Counted from the stretch's first letter, positions 36,366-48,275 are shown. The stretch: 64,000 nt of DNA from Rhizomys pruinosus (GCA_009823505.1 VZQC01002896.1:2948114-3012113); one strand, 5' to 3'. The notes: generated from the sequence alone by a model not told the origin. Numbers and translations are program-made.

Positions 36366-36700
36366 CTGAAGATGCTAAAATCTATGATATATGTGGCATG
36401 CATATATGGATGTTTTGGAGTGATACAGGTTGGAGAGAACAACAACAACAACAACAATGGCAGAAGGAATGGGTCAAAGAACTGACTGAAGCAGTGAACC
36501 TCTCCTCGAAATGGTAGACTTCTGCATCGAAAATTTTGAAAGAGACTAAGAAAAAGATGAAAGACATGTTTGGAAAAATGCGTGAGCTCTGGTGGGGTGG
36601 GGCAAGGAAGGGGCACGGGTCTAGTTTTGATTGGAAATTTTGTACGAAATACACAAAGCTTCAATAAAAAGTTGGCTTTGAAAAACAAAACAAAAAAAAC
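36366..36700 (+). mobile_element. L1 3' UTR
   Basis: L1 tail with (aac)n at 36439, tgagctctggtggggtgggg G-rich motif, gcacgggtctagttttgatt and an A-rich end. Confidence 0.85.
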
Positions 36701-37150
36701 AAAATAAAAACATCTTTAATTAAAAAACAAAACAAAAACAGATGACCAAGCAGCAAAAACTCTCTTTTAACCCACCCTTTTTACATTGAACATAGCTATG
36801 ATCAGATTGTATTATATTATATGACATATGTACCTTCTTTAAAAATCAATCTGGGTGACACTGAAATTTATATATAAATATATATGATTTAATTTAGTAA
36901 CACTTTCAAGAGTGATAAAGAAGAAACAACACAATAAATTATTAGAATGCACACACACACACATACACACACAAATACATCATTTATTTAGATACTGTCT
37001 GCAGTTGTCTTAGGTGCCAGAATAAATGTCTTGAAACTTTGAGTCGTTCAGTTGTACTTCAGTGCACCAAAAATAGGTGCTATACACATGGTTAGACTTC
37101 AGACAGGAAGTGAGCTCACAGAAAGGAAATATAATATGGCTGACATTTAC

Positions 37151-37501
37151 CTACACATGTGTCATGCTTTGCCTCAGAGCCTTCAGGGCAAGTTTTCCTA
37201 ATAGTCCTTCTAGTCCTGGAGAAAGATGCTCTGCTGTTTCTATACTCTGAGTAGGAGCTGTAGAGCTGTGAGTACTGTCTGTAATGCTGTTGAGGTTGAT
37301 AGTTGTTTCTCACAGGGGAGAACCTCGCAAGGTTATAGCTATTGTATTGAGTGCCAAAATTTGGCAGTCTCTCCAATCCAGCGCAAGATTTCCCGTCCCC
37401 TAATAAATGTTGTCCTGGGGGACAGATACACTTGAAGCTGCCAGGGGTGTTGGAGCACTGATGTGCACAAGGTTTAGGCACTTGTTCACATTCATTAATG
37501 T
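37151..37501 (-). CDS. HMCN1: Hemicentin-1, EGF module 6 plus Tyr-rich linker
   Basis: This is the largest internal exon here (351 bp, 117 codons, phase 1 to phase 1). It has a cacgggcag acceptor and a TGTGTAG|gtaaat donor. Residues 1-40 form an EGF module ([22 protein letters not shown]). About 60 residues without cysteine follow, containing at least eight tyrosines and many Ser, Arg and Gln. A basic run, SRTRRTIRK, comes next, then a cysteine pair (TC...TCV) that leads into EGF 7. The linker is hemicentin-specific and not EGF-like; its function is not evident from sequence. The RTRR motif lies at 37206-37217. Confidence 0.97.
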
Positions 37502-38340
37502 CTGCCCGTGTGCCATGATACATAAAAGAGAGAGAGAGAAAAAAACACATACACACAAAACACAGGAATAAACAATCAATCTGTGGAACAAACCAAAGAC
37601 ATCATGCTCCTCTCTAAAGCTGTAAATACTACAATTTCTACTCAATTATTGCAAACCTTTGAGAGGGCTTTAATCACTCAGTTTCGAATACATTGGAAGA
37701 TTCGGTGCCTCTTCCTAAACACAGTTTCATATATACATGCTTTATTTAAACTTTTATTGTGTCGCAGGTGGCTCAGAAAACTAGACACTAGTTCTGGGAA
37801 TCCATCCTCCTTTTCTTTTCATTGTTACTGCCTCAAGACCCAACAGAGCAGTTCAGCCTTGCCCTGTCTCCGTTGACTTAAATCTGGCAGATATCTTTAC
37901 ATGTGATGTGCAAGACTGGTATTTAGATTGTGTTTTTATAAATTATTTTAGAGTAGCATATAATGCAATGGGCTTCATCATGGAAATATTAAAAACTTTA
38001 CATTCAGCTTCCTCAGTTAAACTAAGTAGAGACATGCTAAAATTCTTCAGAAACTGTAGACCTTCTTTGGGAGTAAAGATGCAAAAACATGTAATCTAAA
38101 TTAATATAATTTTCATGAAACAAATTATTTAAAGGTCTCAATATATTTCCTAATAAAATGCCCTGCATATCTTTTCAACACTTGTTTTTCTTTTTCTCTT
38201 TTGACTCAATAAATGTATTTATGGCTTTTCTAATTGATTGACCCTGCTGTACAAATTTTAGCATGTTTAGATATGATTTTGTAAAGACATGGGGACCTTT
38301 CTGCTAGTTTCTTTTCATATGCAGAAGCTCTGTCCTTGGG
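37502..38340. other. Intronic, no recognised repeat
   Basis: No gene or repeat recognised upstream of the EGF 6 exon in this part. Confidence 0.5.
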
Positions 38341-38862
38341 CACTCATCTTGGCCCTCATAACTTACTCTCCACACAGAAGCCAGAATGTTCCCTTCCACA
38401 TGGAAATCGCTTCATGCCTCCCATATATCTTCCCATTCCACAGTTCGAAGAACAGCCAACTCTGTACTATGGCCTCTTCATCCTCTGCACAAATCTGCTC
38501 CAACAGCCCAGGCCTTGGTCAAAGTGTCCCTACCTGAGGAGCTTGGCCCTGGCTGTGTCCTCGGTGCTTTCTCTGACCTCCCCTTCATTTCACTCTAGAG
38601 GATCTGGTGCCAAGTACTCTCACCCTGGCTGGGCTCACTCTTTACCCAGCCCTGTTTGATTTTCCTAGATTGTTTATCACTATCTGAAATTGTATTCATG
38701 TTTATGCTGGGAGTTTCTCCTCATGGAAGTTAAACTCCACAGATAAAGAGACCTGGTGTGTATTGCTTAGGCTTGTTAGCCTATAACTAGAACTCTACCC
38801 AGCACAGATTAGGTGCTCAATAAGAGCTTATCAAATTAATGAAGGAACAAGTATTAATGCCA
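38341..38862 (+). mobile_element. LINE-2 (L2) 3' end relic
   Basis: Reads like a diverged L2 end: tgtttatcactatctgaaat, atggaagttaaactccacag, then cagattaggtgctcaataag with a final aatgaaggaa. Ancient insertion. Confidence 0.7.
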
Positions 38863-39985
38863 TGTGTCAATTTGAGCCACCAACAGTAAAAACCCAAATC
38901 CAAACCAAAAGATGTCATATAAAGAACTGTGCTCTTGAATACAGAGAAACCTGGGTTTAAAAGCTAATGAAATTCTGAATTCTGCTGAACCACATGTCTA
39001 GTATGCATTCAACTATAACAGTCTTCAAGAGTGCATCTGATCTTCCTACAATTACAAGTTTCAGATGCATGGATATTGGCATAAGTATGACTTGAAATGT
39101 TTCTGTATTCATTACTAAGTTTGAATAACAGTCAAGCCAAGTACGTCTCCCTCTCCCCCAAATATTAAGAGGGACAAAGACATAGAATCACATCTTCCTT
39201 AAATTAAACCTCATGATATCTTTGAGAATTTATAAGTGCTGCATTTCATATAATTTTACTTAAATGTCAACAAGTTGAGTATTTGCTTGCAACTCTTCCT
39301 GTGAGTTGGAAAACCTGATGAAAACCAAGGATCAAAGCCAAGTTCTTTAATTGATTTAGTAATGGATTAAAGTGGCAGGCAAACAACACAAAATGCTTAG
39401 AACAAAAGTAGTAATTTTGCTTTAAAAGTTATTCTAGAAAGCAAAGATTCAGATGAACATTTTAAACTCTTCCCCCCAATCTCTATCCTTTTTTCATTTA
39501 TTTCTCAGTATGATGTTAGACCTCTAACAGCTCATCCAATTACTGGAACAAATAAACATTCCACTCTATACATTGTACCAATGACTGATCAAGATATTAA
39601 ATTATAAGATCTAAATAGAAGTTAAATATTGTACAATGCAAGTTATAAAGTCTAAAGAGAAGAACAAAATGATATGCTGTACATTTCTGCTATTAAAATA
39701 TTTCTAGAAATTGTACCAGCTTGAGCATTTGCTCTGTGTAAAATTCTATGTTAGCGACTGTATGAAAATAGAACTAGCCAAGCCTTTGCAGAAGAATTTG
39801 TCATAAATAACTGTTTAGTAGAAAACAAGGAAGCTCATTAAAAGCATAGCATGAGACCTAAAGCCTGTTATTTAAAGCCCATACAATTTTTTTTTACTGC
39901 ACTTAAATATTCTGAGGAAGAACAATTTAAATAATGTTTCTTGATTATGTATACACTAATTTCCCAAGAGTATATGGTTACTTTT
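38863..39985. other. Intronic, no recognised repeat
   Basis: About 1.1 kb of AT-rich DNA with nothing recognised. Confidence 0.5.
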
Positions 39986-40300
39986 TGTGTGTGGTGTGAG
40001 GGTATGTGGTGTGTGTGCTGGTGCACAGGCCCAAATGGAGGCTGGAGGAGGATGAGCCGCACCGGACTCTGTCTACTCTCCACTTCATTGTCTTCTAACA
40101 GAGTCTCTCGCTGAACTTGAAGCTTAAGGTTTTGGCTAGGCTGGCTGGCTGTTGAGTTCCCAGGATCTATTTGTCTATTCTTCTCAATGCTGAGGTTACA
40201 GGAAATCATGACCATCTCCATATGCAGGTGCTGGGGACTCAAACTCAGATCTTAAGACCTGCCCATCAAGTGTTCTTCCCCACTGAGGTTTTTCAGAGAT
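39986..40300 (-). mobile_element. B4-type SINE
   Basis: Reverse-oriented: tctcgctgaacttgaagctt, ttggctaggctggctggctg, aggtgctggggactcaaact, then a head ending ccccactgagg. Confidence 0.75.
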
Positions 40301-40329
40301 ACTTTCCATTATCTGCTTTACTTCCTATG

Positions 40330-40430
40330 CCACTGTAACTAGACAGAAACACATGGCAACTGGAAGTATTGAATGAGATGGTCTTAGTCCAGTGATTGAC
40401 ACATAGTAAACACTAAATATGGTAGAGAAT
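40330..40430 (+). mobile_element. MIR-type relic
   Basis: tgagatggtcttagtccagt and gattgacacatagtaaacac resemble the MIR 3' part. Weak. Confidence 0.4.
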
Positions 40431-40853
40431 GTAATAATTACCTGTTCATTTAATTTGTGTTCATTTTAATCCCTTATGTTTAAACTTTCATTCAACATGC
40501 AAATATAGTTCATACTAAAGTTAAATGTGTCTATACAAACACTTCTGCCATGTGACTAAGAGTACGAGATAATCTTGAAAATCAAGTTGTCAGGGCAATT
40601 CTATCTGAAGCTCACTTTGATATATGTATCATATAGGAAGCACCCAGGCTGAACATAGTATCACTTGAAATGAAAATATAAACTGAACTCAATCTGAAGC
40701 CTGAAGAAGTAACCAGAACAAGTTATGACTAACTTAAACCAACTTACATACCTTCTCAGTGTAGCAAGAGAGCATAAGAGGGGAGACAGAGTATGGTCCC
40801 AAGTGTCTGGTAAGGTGAGCTCCGATACTCAGGAAGAGTTTCTGTTAACTTAC

Positions 40854-40982
40854 CCATACAGGGTCTTCCAAGTCCTTGGGAACGATAGCCCCTTGGGCAC
40901 ACACACCGGTAGCTGCCCCTTGTGTTCTCACATATCTGGTTATATCTGCACTGATGGCTTCCATCTTTGCATTCATCAATGT
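40854..40982 (-). CDS. HMCN1: Hemicentin-1, calcium-binding EGF module 5
   Basis: This 129-bp exon is phase 1 to phase 1, with an acceptor atgtctgtag and a donor TATGG|gtaagt. The module begins [12 protein letters not shown], carries [10 protein letters not shown] and ends GLGRPCM. All six cysteines are present. The module adjoins EGF 6 in the next exon. Confidence 0.97.
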
Positions 40983-41309
40983 CTACAGACATAGAAGCAA
41001 TAAAAAGCAACAACATTTCTTCTTCAAAACAAAAAGACATTATAGTTGAAACTGACACTTTACACTTTGCCAGAGGTTGTATTTTTCATATCATTGAGAT
41101 TATGTCACGTTAGGATTTAGGACTTGGAGACAGAAAATGTAGGTTCAAATCTCAGCGCTGACATTTACTCATTGGTCCCCTTGCTTCGCCTTGCTTCCCA
41201 TTGTGGGGTTTTATTCTTACCTTTGCTTTTGGCTTTGATTCTTCTTGTTCCTTTGGCCATCTCATTTATCCTAGTGATTAGTATTTAGGGAGATTTGGAG
41301 CTTAGTTCT

Positions 41310-41680
41310 ATGCTGCTCTGATCTACATCCTCAGCTGCTAGTTGGACTTCTCCACGTCCATGTCTCACCAGCTCTTCAAAGCCAGCATGCTCTAAGTCTC
41401 ATCCTCATTCCCTTTTTGATGGAAATAGCACTTATGTTTCCTAAGACATCCGGGCTGATCATATCAGAGTTATTTTTAAATTCTCATCCCAGTGGCTAAG
41501 ATTGGGTCGTTCTGTCCCCTTCAACTGAAACCATATGCCTGTACATCTCCATTCTCACAGAGCTAGAGTTCTGATGCACCTTCTTAGTCTTCTGATCTCT
41601 CAGCTCATGTCATTTCTAATTTTCTTAGACCTAATTATAGGACCAACATTCCTAAAATATTTCCAGTTGTATGTGACAAT
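41310..41680 (+). mobile_element. LINE-2 (L2) relic
   Basis: ttggacttctccacgtccat and caccagctcttcaaagccag resemble L2 ORF2 end sequence. Strongly diverged. Confidence 0.5.
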
Positions 41681-41830
41681 ATGTTCTTCTTTGAGTAGTT
41701 ACCTATATTCATAGAGTAAGAGCTACAGTAGTGCCAGTATTCTTTCATCTATATCTGTAGCTCTTATCATATTTTATTGAAATGAATTCAAGATATATTA
41801 AACTATAAAGAATATTTAGGGATTTGTGTA

Positions 41831-41996
41831 TTTTTTTTTTGGTCTTTTTTTTTCTTTTTTGAGACAGGGTCTCTTTGTAGCCCCAGATGTCCTGGAATTC
41901 ACTATGTAGACCAGGCCGGCCTTGAACTCACAGAGATCTGCCTTCCTCTGCCTCCCAAGTCATGGGATTACAGGCATGTGCTACCACACCCGGCAG
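41831..41996 (-). mobile_element. B1 SINE
   Basis: Reverse-oriented B1 with T-rich end, gagacagggtctctttgtag and ggccggccttgaactcacag. Confidence 0.92.
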
Positions 41997-42360
41997 GATA
42001 GATATGTGTCTTTTTAAAAAGAGAAATTTCTTTGGGATTGTGATGTCTGTCTAAGGTCATAAAATTGTCAAGAAGAAAGTTACTTTCAATAATATTTTCC
42101 TATGTCTAGCTATTTCTTCTGTGCACAGGGATTTCTTGACTTTCCTTTTCTACCATTTCTGCAAATTAATGGTCCATTCAAATCTATATTTAAATATGAG
42201 CATCTCCTCTTACATTTGATGCCCCTCTTGTGCATTTTTGTACAGTTTTATCTGTATCTTTTATGGTGCTTCATTCAACTCGTATTGCATGTCTGTCCTC
42301 CTACTTTTGATAGGAGAGTAAGCCAATTAAACTCTTTGTTTTTATTTCTTTATTTTATTA

Positions 42361-42525
42361 CATCTATCTATCTATCTATCATCTATGTATCTATCATCTA
42401 TCATTTCTATCAATCATCTATCATCTATCATCTATCTATGTATCTATCATCTATCTATCATATCTATCATCTATGTATCTATCTATCATCTATCTATGTA
42501 TCTATCATCTATCTATCTATCAATC

Positions 42526-42572
<47 letters not shown>

Positions 42573-42590
42573 AATCATCTATCATCTGTC
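42361..42590. repeat. (TATC)n microsatellite, interrupted
   Basis: Long tetranucleotide array with atgtatc interruptions. It produces open frames rich in Tyr, Leu, Ser and Ile that are not genes. Confidence 0.97.
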
Positions 42591-42942
42591 TATGACACAT
42601 GCAAGCATGTGTATGTGCCACAGTGCTTCTGTGGAGGTCAGAGGTCTTGCAGGAGTTGTTTCTCTCTTTCTTCCATGTGGGGCCCTGAACTGAATTAAAA
42701 TTATCAGGCACGGTGCAAGCACCTTTATCAGTGAGTCTTATAGAGGGCTTCTACTTCCTCTTGTTGCCAGGATGTTGGAACTCCAGAGCTCAATCATGCC
42801 GGGAGTTAAAAAGTGCCAATGAAGAAAGATTTTCTTGTTAGCTAAACCAACTCCCATAACCTTATCATTCATTTCTAAAATGGATGCCTAATTTGACCCA
42901 GTGATAAAAAGATCTCTCTTGCTAAAGCAGCCCAACACTCAC

Positions 42943-43068
42943 CAATGCAGGTTCCATTTTCAGCCTTGGTCATTCCATTTGGACAAAGATCAATGCACTT
43001 GTAGCCACCGCGGGTGTTCCTACAGTGCTGATCTGGTCTGCACACATTCTGTCTACATTCGTTCACAT
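42943..43068 (-). CDS. HMCN1: Hemicentin-1, calcium-binding EGF module 4
   Basis: This 126-bp exon is phase 1 to phase 1, with a ttttgtcaag acceptor and a GCATTG|gtgagt donor. The EGF module starts DVNECRQNVC, carries CRNTRGGYKC and ends with an N-glycosylation sequon (NGT) next to the last cysteine. It is a close match to hemicentin-1 as I remember it. Confidence 0.97.
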
Positions 43069-43259
43069 CTTGACAAAAGAACAAAGATAATTCAAATGGA
43101 GTAAGCAGTTGCTTTCACTTTTCCAGAGAAAATATTCTTTGGATTTTAAGGCAATTATAAGTCATCATGAACCGTATGTATATTGAATAATAACTGTATA
43201 AGGTTAAAGTGCTCAACTCTAACAAGGTATGTATACATATTACTTAAAATAGAATGATA

Positions 43260-43512
43260 GGGGCTGGAGAGATGGCCTAGCGGTTAAGAGCGCTGACCAC
43301 TCTTACAGAGGACCGGGTTCGATCCCCAGCACCCACATGGCGGTCGAGAGCTGTCTGAAACTCCAATTCCAGGAGAACTCCAGTTCCAGGGGAATCCGAG
43401 ACCCTCTTCTGACCTCCGCGGCATTGCACGACACGGGTGCACAAACCTGCATGCAGACAGTACATTGATACACATACAGAAATAAATAAAATTAAACAAA
43501 ACAAAACAAAAC
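43260..43512 (+). mobile_element. B2 SINE with target duplication
   Basis: Forward, well-preserved B2 ending in (aaaac)n. Duplication agaatgata lies at 43251-43259 and 43513-43521. Confidence 0.93.
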
Positions 43513-43864
43513 AGAATGATAAAGTAAAAGAACAAAACAAAGCATTGTTTTGCAGACTTGGAAGCCATACAAACTGTTTATTCTTTCTACAAAATAAATT
43601 GTTATATATATCACTTAATATGCATAATTATATATATGAGTATATATATATATTATGCTTTAAGAAAAACACAGAAGATGCAGGAAATGTTAAAATAGCC
43701 TTGTGGCTTTATAATTCATGTGTGGAATAGGGAACCCATAAAATGCCATTTAGTTCTATTTTTTGTATGGATTACATGCATGAGAATCACTGGCATCCTA
43801 TATTTGAATGAGTCTTAGAACATAGTGTGTGCACTTAGATAAGATAGCTTTTAAGAGTTAGAAG

Positions 43865-44320
43865 GGACTGGGGCTATGTCTCAGTGGGTGAGAGTACTCA
43901 CTGTACAAATACAAGGAGCAGGGTTCGAATGACCAGTACCCACGTAAAAAGCTGGGTGTGGCTCCCGTGCACCTAGTGACCCAAGCACTGTATGGAAAGC
44001 AGAGGCAGGATTGCTGGAGCTTATTGGCTGCCAGCCTTGGTGAAGAACATCAAACTCCAGGTTCAATGAGAGACACTGTCATAAAGGAATGAGGTAGAGT
44101 GGGAGAGCAGGATACCTGACATCCACCTGTGACCTCCATAAACACATGTGGATGCACAGAGCCACACACATATGCACATACACTGCACACACACACACAA
44201 ATACATGCACACATACACACACATGGGTGCATACATCCACACAGACATACACATATATGCAAAGACACAGACGCACATGTGCATGCACACACACATATGC
44301 AAAGCTATGGTGACACTGTT
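43865..44320 (+). mobile_element. B4-type SINE with (CA)-rich tail
   Basis: Forward: ggggctatgtctcagtgggt head, agcagggttcgaatgaccag, aagctgggtgtggctcccgt B1-like part, then a long acac-rich tail just before the EGF 3 exon. Confidence 0.7.
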
Positions 44321-44347
44321 GTTTTGAACTCAAAGAATGTTTCTTAC

Positions 44348-44461
44348 CAATGCATTTTCTGCCCTTAAGCTGATAGCCAGCTTCGCATCCACAGTGGAAA
44401 CTTCCTATGGCATTGAAACAGCGCTGGTGACAGGGGCTGGATTCTTGACATTCGTTAATAT
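44348..44461 (-). CDS. HMCN1: Hemicentin-1, calcium-binding EGF module 3
   Basis: This 114-bp exon is phase 1 to phase 1, with an atttaacag acceptor and a GCATTG|gtaaga donor. It encodes an EGF module starting DINECQESSPC, with CFNAIGSFHC and ending GYQLKGRKCI. All six cysteines are present. The acceptor's polypyrimidine tract is weak (tttgattttatttaacag). Confidence 0.96.
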
Positions 44462-44755
44462 CTGTTAAATAAAATCAAACTTTCAGTATCTATTGTTAGA
44501 AAACCTGAGATAATTTATTCCAAATCTTCACTGATATTAATGATGATCACTTTTAAAATCTCTCAGACTAACCCAACGCTCTGGTCTTGGAAGCTCCTCT
44601 GTGTAAACTGATAGCATTTGCAGCAGGCAAATGTTTTCTTTCTCCAACATTTCTAAGCATAGGTATCTGCTAATGGCTTAGAACTATGGTGATAAAAATC
44701 TCCTCTGCTTTAAGAATTTTTTTTTAAAAAGCAGGTGCCACCACACCAGCCCTAG

Positions 44756-44824
44756 CTTTTTTTTTTTTTTTTTTTTTATGTGTATGAGTGTACTGTCTGC
44801 ATGTGGGTTGGTGCACCCGTGTCT
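44756..44824 (-). mobile_element. B2 tail fragment
   Basis: Reverse-oriented B2 3' end only: tttatgtgtatgagtgtact, ggttggtgcacccgtgtct. Confidence 0.7.
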
Positions 44825-45178
44825 GGTAAGGCTGGCTATGATCAAGAAAACAAAGGATACTGAATGCTGGAAGAGGTTGTGGGGAAAGGGGAGCACTCAT
44901 CCAGTGCTGGTGGGACTGTAGACTCATGGAACCACTATGGAAAGAAATGTGGAGAAGTCTAGACTGAAAATGAACCTACCCCCTGACCCAGTCACACCAC
45001 TCCTATTGCAGAGATACATGCACATGTATGTTTACTGCAGCTGTCTTCACAAAAACAAAAAGCAGGAACCAACCCAAATACCCCTCGACTGACGAGTGGA
45101 TAAAGAAAATGTGGTACATCTACACAACGGAATTCTATGCAGTGGTAAAGAAAGAGGACATCATGAACTTTGCAGGGT
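44825..45178 (+). mobile_element. L1 3' ORF2 fragment
   Basis: gatactgaatgctggaagag, ctgacgagtggataaagaaa and ttctatgcagtggtaaagaa are L1 downstream ORF2. Both ends are missing. Confidence 0.82.
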
Positions 45179-45558
45179 TTCTACAAACAAAGATAAAGGT
45201 GCTTTAGAGAAAGACCCACAGATATAGTCTTCCTGTCTTGGAGCAAGCCCATGTGTGTGAATAGGAAAACCAAGAGAATATTTGTCTCTTCATTCCCTAA
45301 GAGCAGGGAAGCAGTCCTCATTCATCTTGAAGAAAACTACAGGAAGAGATGAGGCTTCACACTGTTTCAACATGTGAACTGGCCCAGAGTCCCAACATTG
45401 TCCAAAGGAACATATATTAGGAAAGGAAGAATATTTGAATGTAATTCCTGTCATACAATTTAATTCTGAAGTTCAAATCTTAATTTCACAATTATTTCAC
45501 AGAATGTAAAAAAAATTATGTTGGGACATACATGCTTTAAAAAAAAAAACTAAACGTG

Positions 45559-45791
45559 GGCTGGAGAGATGGCTCAGCAGTTAAGAGTGCTGACTGCTCT
45601 TGCAGAGGACCTGGGTTTGATTCCCAACACCTACATGGTGGTTAAGAACCGTCTTTAAGCTGGATGTGGTGGCACATGCCTTTAATCCCAGCACTCAGGA
45701 GGCAGATGCAGGTGGATCTCTGTGAGTTCAAGACCAGCCTGGTCTACAGAGTGAGTTGACCCTGTCTCAAAAAACAAAACAAAACAAAACA
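45559..45791 (+). mobile_element. Composite B2-B1 SINE, copy 1
   Basis: The first about 99 bp are a B2 head (gctggagagatggctcagca, gacctgggtttgattcccaa, gtggttaagaaccgtcttta). At about 45657 it switches to a full B1 (gctggatgtggtggcacatg). The target duplication aaaaaactaaacgtg at 45544-45558 and 45792-45806 (one mismatch) encloses the whole chimera. Confidence 0.9.
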
Positions 45792-45827
45792 AAAAAACTA
45801 AATGTGAACTCCTAAACATATATTGGA

Positions 45828-46164
45828 GTTAACATACAGTTCATTCCTGGAGGACACAATTCTGGTACATATATGATGCTTATATAGGCATATTTTGGAG
45901 CAATACAATTGGGAGGGAACCACAACAACATAAGGACTGGGTCAAAGAATGGACTGATATAGTTAAATTCTGCCTCAAACAGTAAGCCTTTGAAGAAGAA
46001 AACTTTAAAAAGATTGAGAGAAAGATACAGGACATGTATGGCAAAATGCAGGAACTGGTGTGGGGTGGGGGGAAGGGAAAGGGGAAATATGTCTAAATGG
46101 AACTGAAAAAATGATATATGAAATACATAAAATGCCAATAAAAGTATTATATTAAGAAAAAACT
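45828..46164 (+). mobile_element. L1 3' UTR
   Basis: L1 tail parallel to 36366-36700: tttatataggcatattttgga region, ggtgtggggtggggggaagg G-rich motif, aatacataaaatgccaataa end. Confidence 0.8.
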
Positions 46165-46252
46165 AAATGGTTTCTGTAATAAATAAATCCAATATGGTGA
46201 AGTTATATGTGTGTATATGTATGTATGTAGGTTTGCATGTATGTATGTGTAT

Positions 46253-46254
<2 letters not shown>

Positions 46255-46300
<46 letters not shown>
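46255..46300. repeat. (CT)n and (AT)n microsatellite
   Basis: About ten CT units followed by about eleven AT units. Confidence 0.95.
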
Positions 46301-46965
46301 GAAGTGGAAAATAATGTACTATTTAACAGTAATCAGCCTTTTCACAATTATGTCTTGAATAAATGCTGGTTAATTAATCCAAATATAAATAATATATGTA
46401 TATTTTAAGTAAGTGTGCTCATATTAAAGGGTTTTCTTAAAAAAGAAAAAAGAATGATACATTCACACGATGAAATGTGCTCTGAAGCCTCAACAAATCA
46501 TGGAGGATCCTTAATTCCTGACTGAACAAAAAAAGCTCATTTGGAATTCTGAAGAATTCCAGAAACGTAACATTTCAGAAAAGGTAAAGCTATGGAAACA
46601 GGAAAGAGAGCGGGGTTTGGGCAGAGGTAGAGATGTATCCATGGAGGACAGGATGTCGAGGGCAGTGAAACTACTGTCTGATACTCTAATGGGTGATATC
46701 TAATGGGTGATATAAATGTGTAGAAACCCCCCAAAATGGCCAACACTGAGAGCGAACCCGAGAGTCAAGTATGGACTCTGAATGTTGGTGTGTCAATGTA
46801 GGTTCATCAAGTAACAAAGGCACCATTGTGCAGCAGTGTTACAGTGGTGGAGGTTGCAAACACGGTAAGAGCATTTGTGAGATGGATGAGACTATCGTTT
46901 CTGCTAAAGTTTGCTTTGAATTTACCAGTGATTTTAAAATAGAATCTCTATTAAGATAATACAAC
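46301..46965. other. Intronic, no recognised repeat
   Basis: No gene or repeat recognised. Confidence 0.5.
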
Positions 46966-46967
46966 AG

Positions 46968-47177
46968 GGGGATGGAGAGATTGCTCAGTGGTCAAGAGCA
47001 CTGACTGCTCTTGCAGAGGTTCCAGTTTTGATTTTCAGCACCCACATGGCAGCTAGCAACCATCCTAACTCTAGTTCTAGGGGATCTGATGCACTCTTCT
47101 GACCTCTGTGGGCATTGCACTGCATGGGTGCACTTACATACATGCAGACAATACATATTCATACATATAAAATGAAA
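46968..47177 (+). mobile_element. B2/B3-type SINE
   Basis: Forward: gatggagagattgctcagtg, gcacccacatggcagctagc, and atacatataaaatgaaaata tail. Confidence 0.86.
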
Positions 47178-47178
47178 A

Positions 47179-47420
47179 TAGGGGCTGGAGAGATGGCTCT
47201 TAACCAGAGCGCCAACTGTTCTTGCAGAGGACCCGGGTTCGATCCCCAGCACCCACATGGCGGCTGAGAACCATCTGAAACTCCAGTTCCAGGGGAATCT
47301 GACACCCTCTTCTGACCTCCATGGCATTGCAAGACACGGGTGCACAAACCCACATGCAGACAGTACATTAATACACATACAAGAATAAATAAAAATAAAA
47401 AAAAATAAAATGAAAATAAT
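47179..47420 (+). mobile_element. B2 SINE
   Basis: Forward B2 directly after the previous one: gctggagagatggctcttaa (shortened head), acccgggttcgatccccagc, and aataaataaaaataaaa tail. Confidence 0.9.
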
Positions 47421-47777
47421 AAAATATTTAAAAATGACATAATAAATATCCTGGTCTGCATTGAGTCTTACACCATGGAGTTTTATGGACTAGATACTAT
47501 TAGACTGTACTGTAAGTTCTATTCTTCCAAATGGTAACAAGGAAATGTTACTCAAAACCATTATACTACAGATATTTTAAACAGCTTTGAAATACCCATC
47601 TAAATCAGAAGCCCAGTTTAGAAAACATGTAAACCATGGCTGTCATCTAAGTTCTCCTGAGAGTGCTCACTTGTTTGATAGATACCGACTGGACTCTTTG
47701 ATCATGACAAAGTTTGCTTTAGAGGATTAAGAAAGGAGTCTAATTCTTAGCCTCTGGAGGTTAAGGAAAAAAGACCT

Positions 47778-48118
47778 CGGTGTGTGGGCAATGGCTCAGT
47801 GGATAAAGCACTTGCCCCAAGCTAACAAGCTCATGGGCTGCAGTTCAGATGTCCAGAACACACATAAGAACTAGGGAAGTGTGGTGGCCCATCTATAATC
47901 ACAGCACTTGGGAGACAGAGATAGGAGACACCTGCGGCAAGTGGCTTGCTAGACCAGGTGAGCTCCAAATTCAGTGGGACACCCCACCTTAGTAAATAAA
48001 GTGGAGAGAAAGACATCCGAGGCCCACCTCTAGCCTCCACATGTACCTGCACCCACAGACATTGGAGCATGCATATCCACATGTGCACCCCCCCACACAC
48101 ACACGAGAGAAAAGTAAA
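47778..48118 (+). mobile_element. B4-type SINE
   Basis: Forward: gtgggcaatggctcagtgga, aagcacttgccccaagctaa, ataatcacagcacttgggag, tail with (ca)n. It ends about 22 bp from the donor of the EGF 2 exon. Confidence 0.72.
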
Positions 48119-48140
48119 GAAAAGGACTTCATGTTTATAC

Positions 48141-48275
48141 CTTGACAGCTTAGCCCATCAGAAGTTCTTCGCAAGCCAGTTCCACAATGGACCACACAGC
48201 GATAGGATCCAATGGTGTTGTCACAGTCCTGGCCAGCATGACAGGTGTGTCTACCCAAGGCACACTCATCAATGT
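48141..48275 (-). CDS. HMCN1: Hemicentin-1, calcium-binding EGF module 2
   Basis: This 135-bp exon is phase 1 to phase 1, with a tctgttgtag acceptor and a TCAAG|gtataa donor. It encodes an EGF module that begins DIDECALGRHTC and carries CDNTIGSYRC, the hydroxylation and calcium-binding consensus. A B4-type SINE ends about 20 bp past the donor without disturbing it. This matches hemicentin-1 module order as I know it. Confidence 0.97.

Noticed and set aside
37116..37150. Extension of the EGF 6 exon past 37151
   Set aside because: The gtaaat donor and the phase needed by the next exon fix the end at 37151; the open frame continues into intron by chance.
42102..42698. Open frame of 198 codons
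   Set aside because: Most of it is the (TATC)n microsatellite read in one frame.
43260..43340. tRNA gene from A-box and B-box like sequences
   Set aside because: These are the tRNA-derived heads of B2 SINEs, as in every other B2 here; no cloverleaf tRNA gene is present.
47831..48140. Protein-coding extension of the EGF 2 exon
   Set aside because: The frame enters a B4 SINE after a good donor site.
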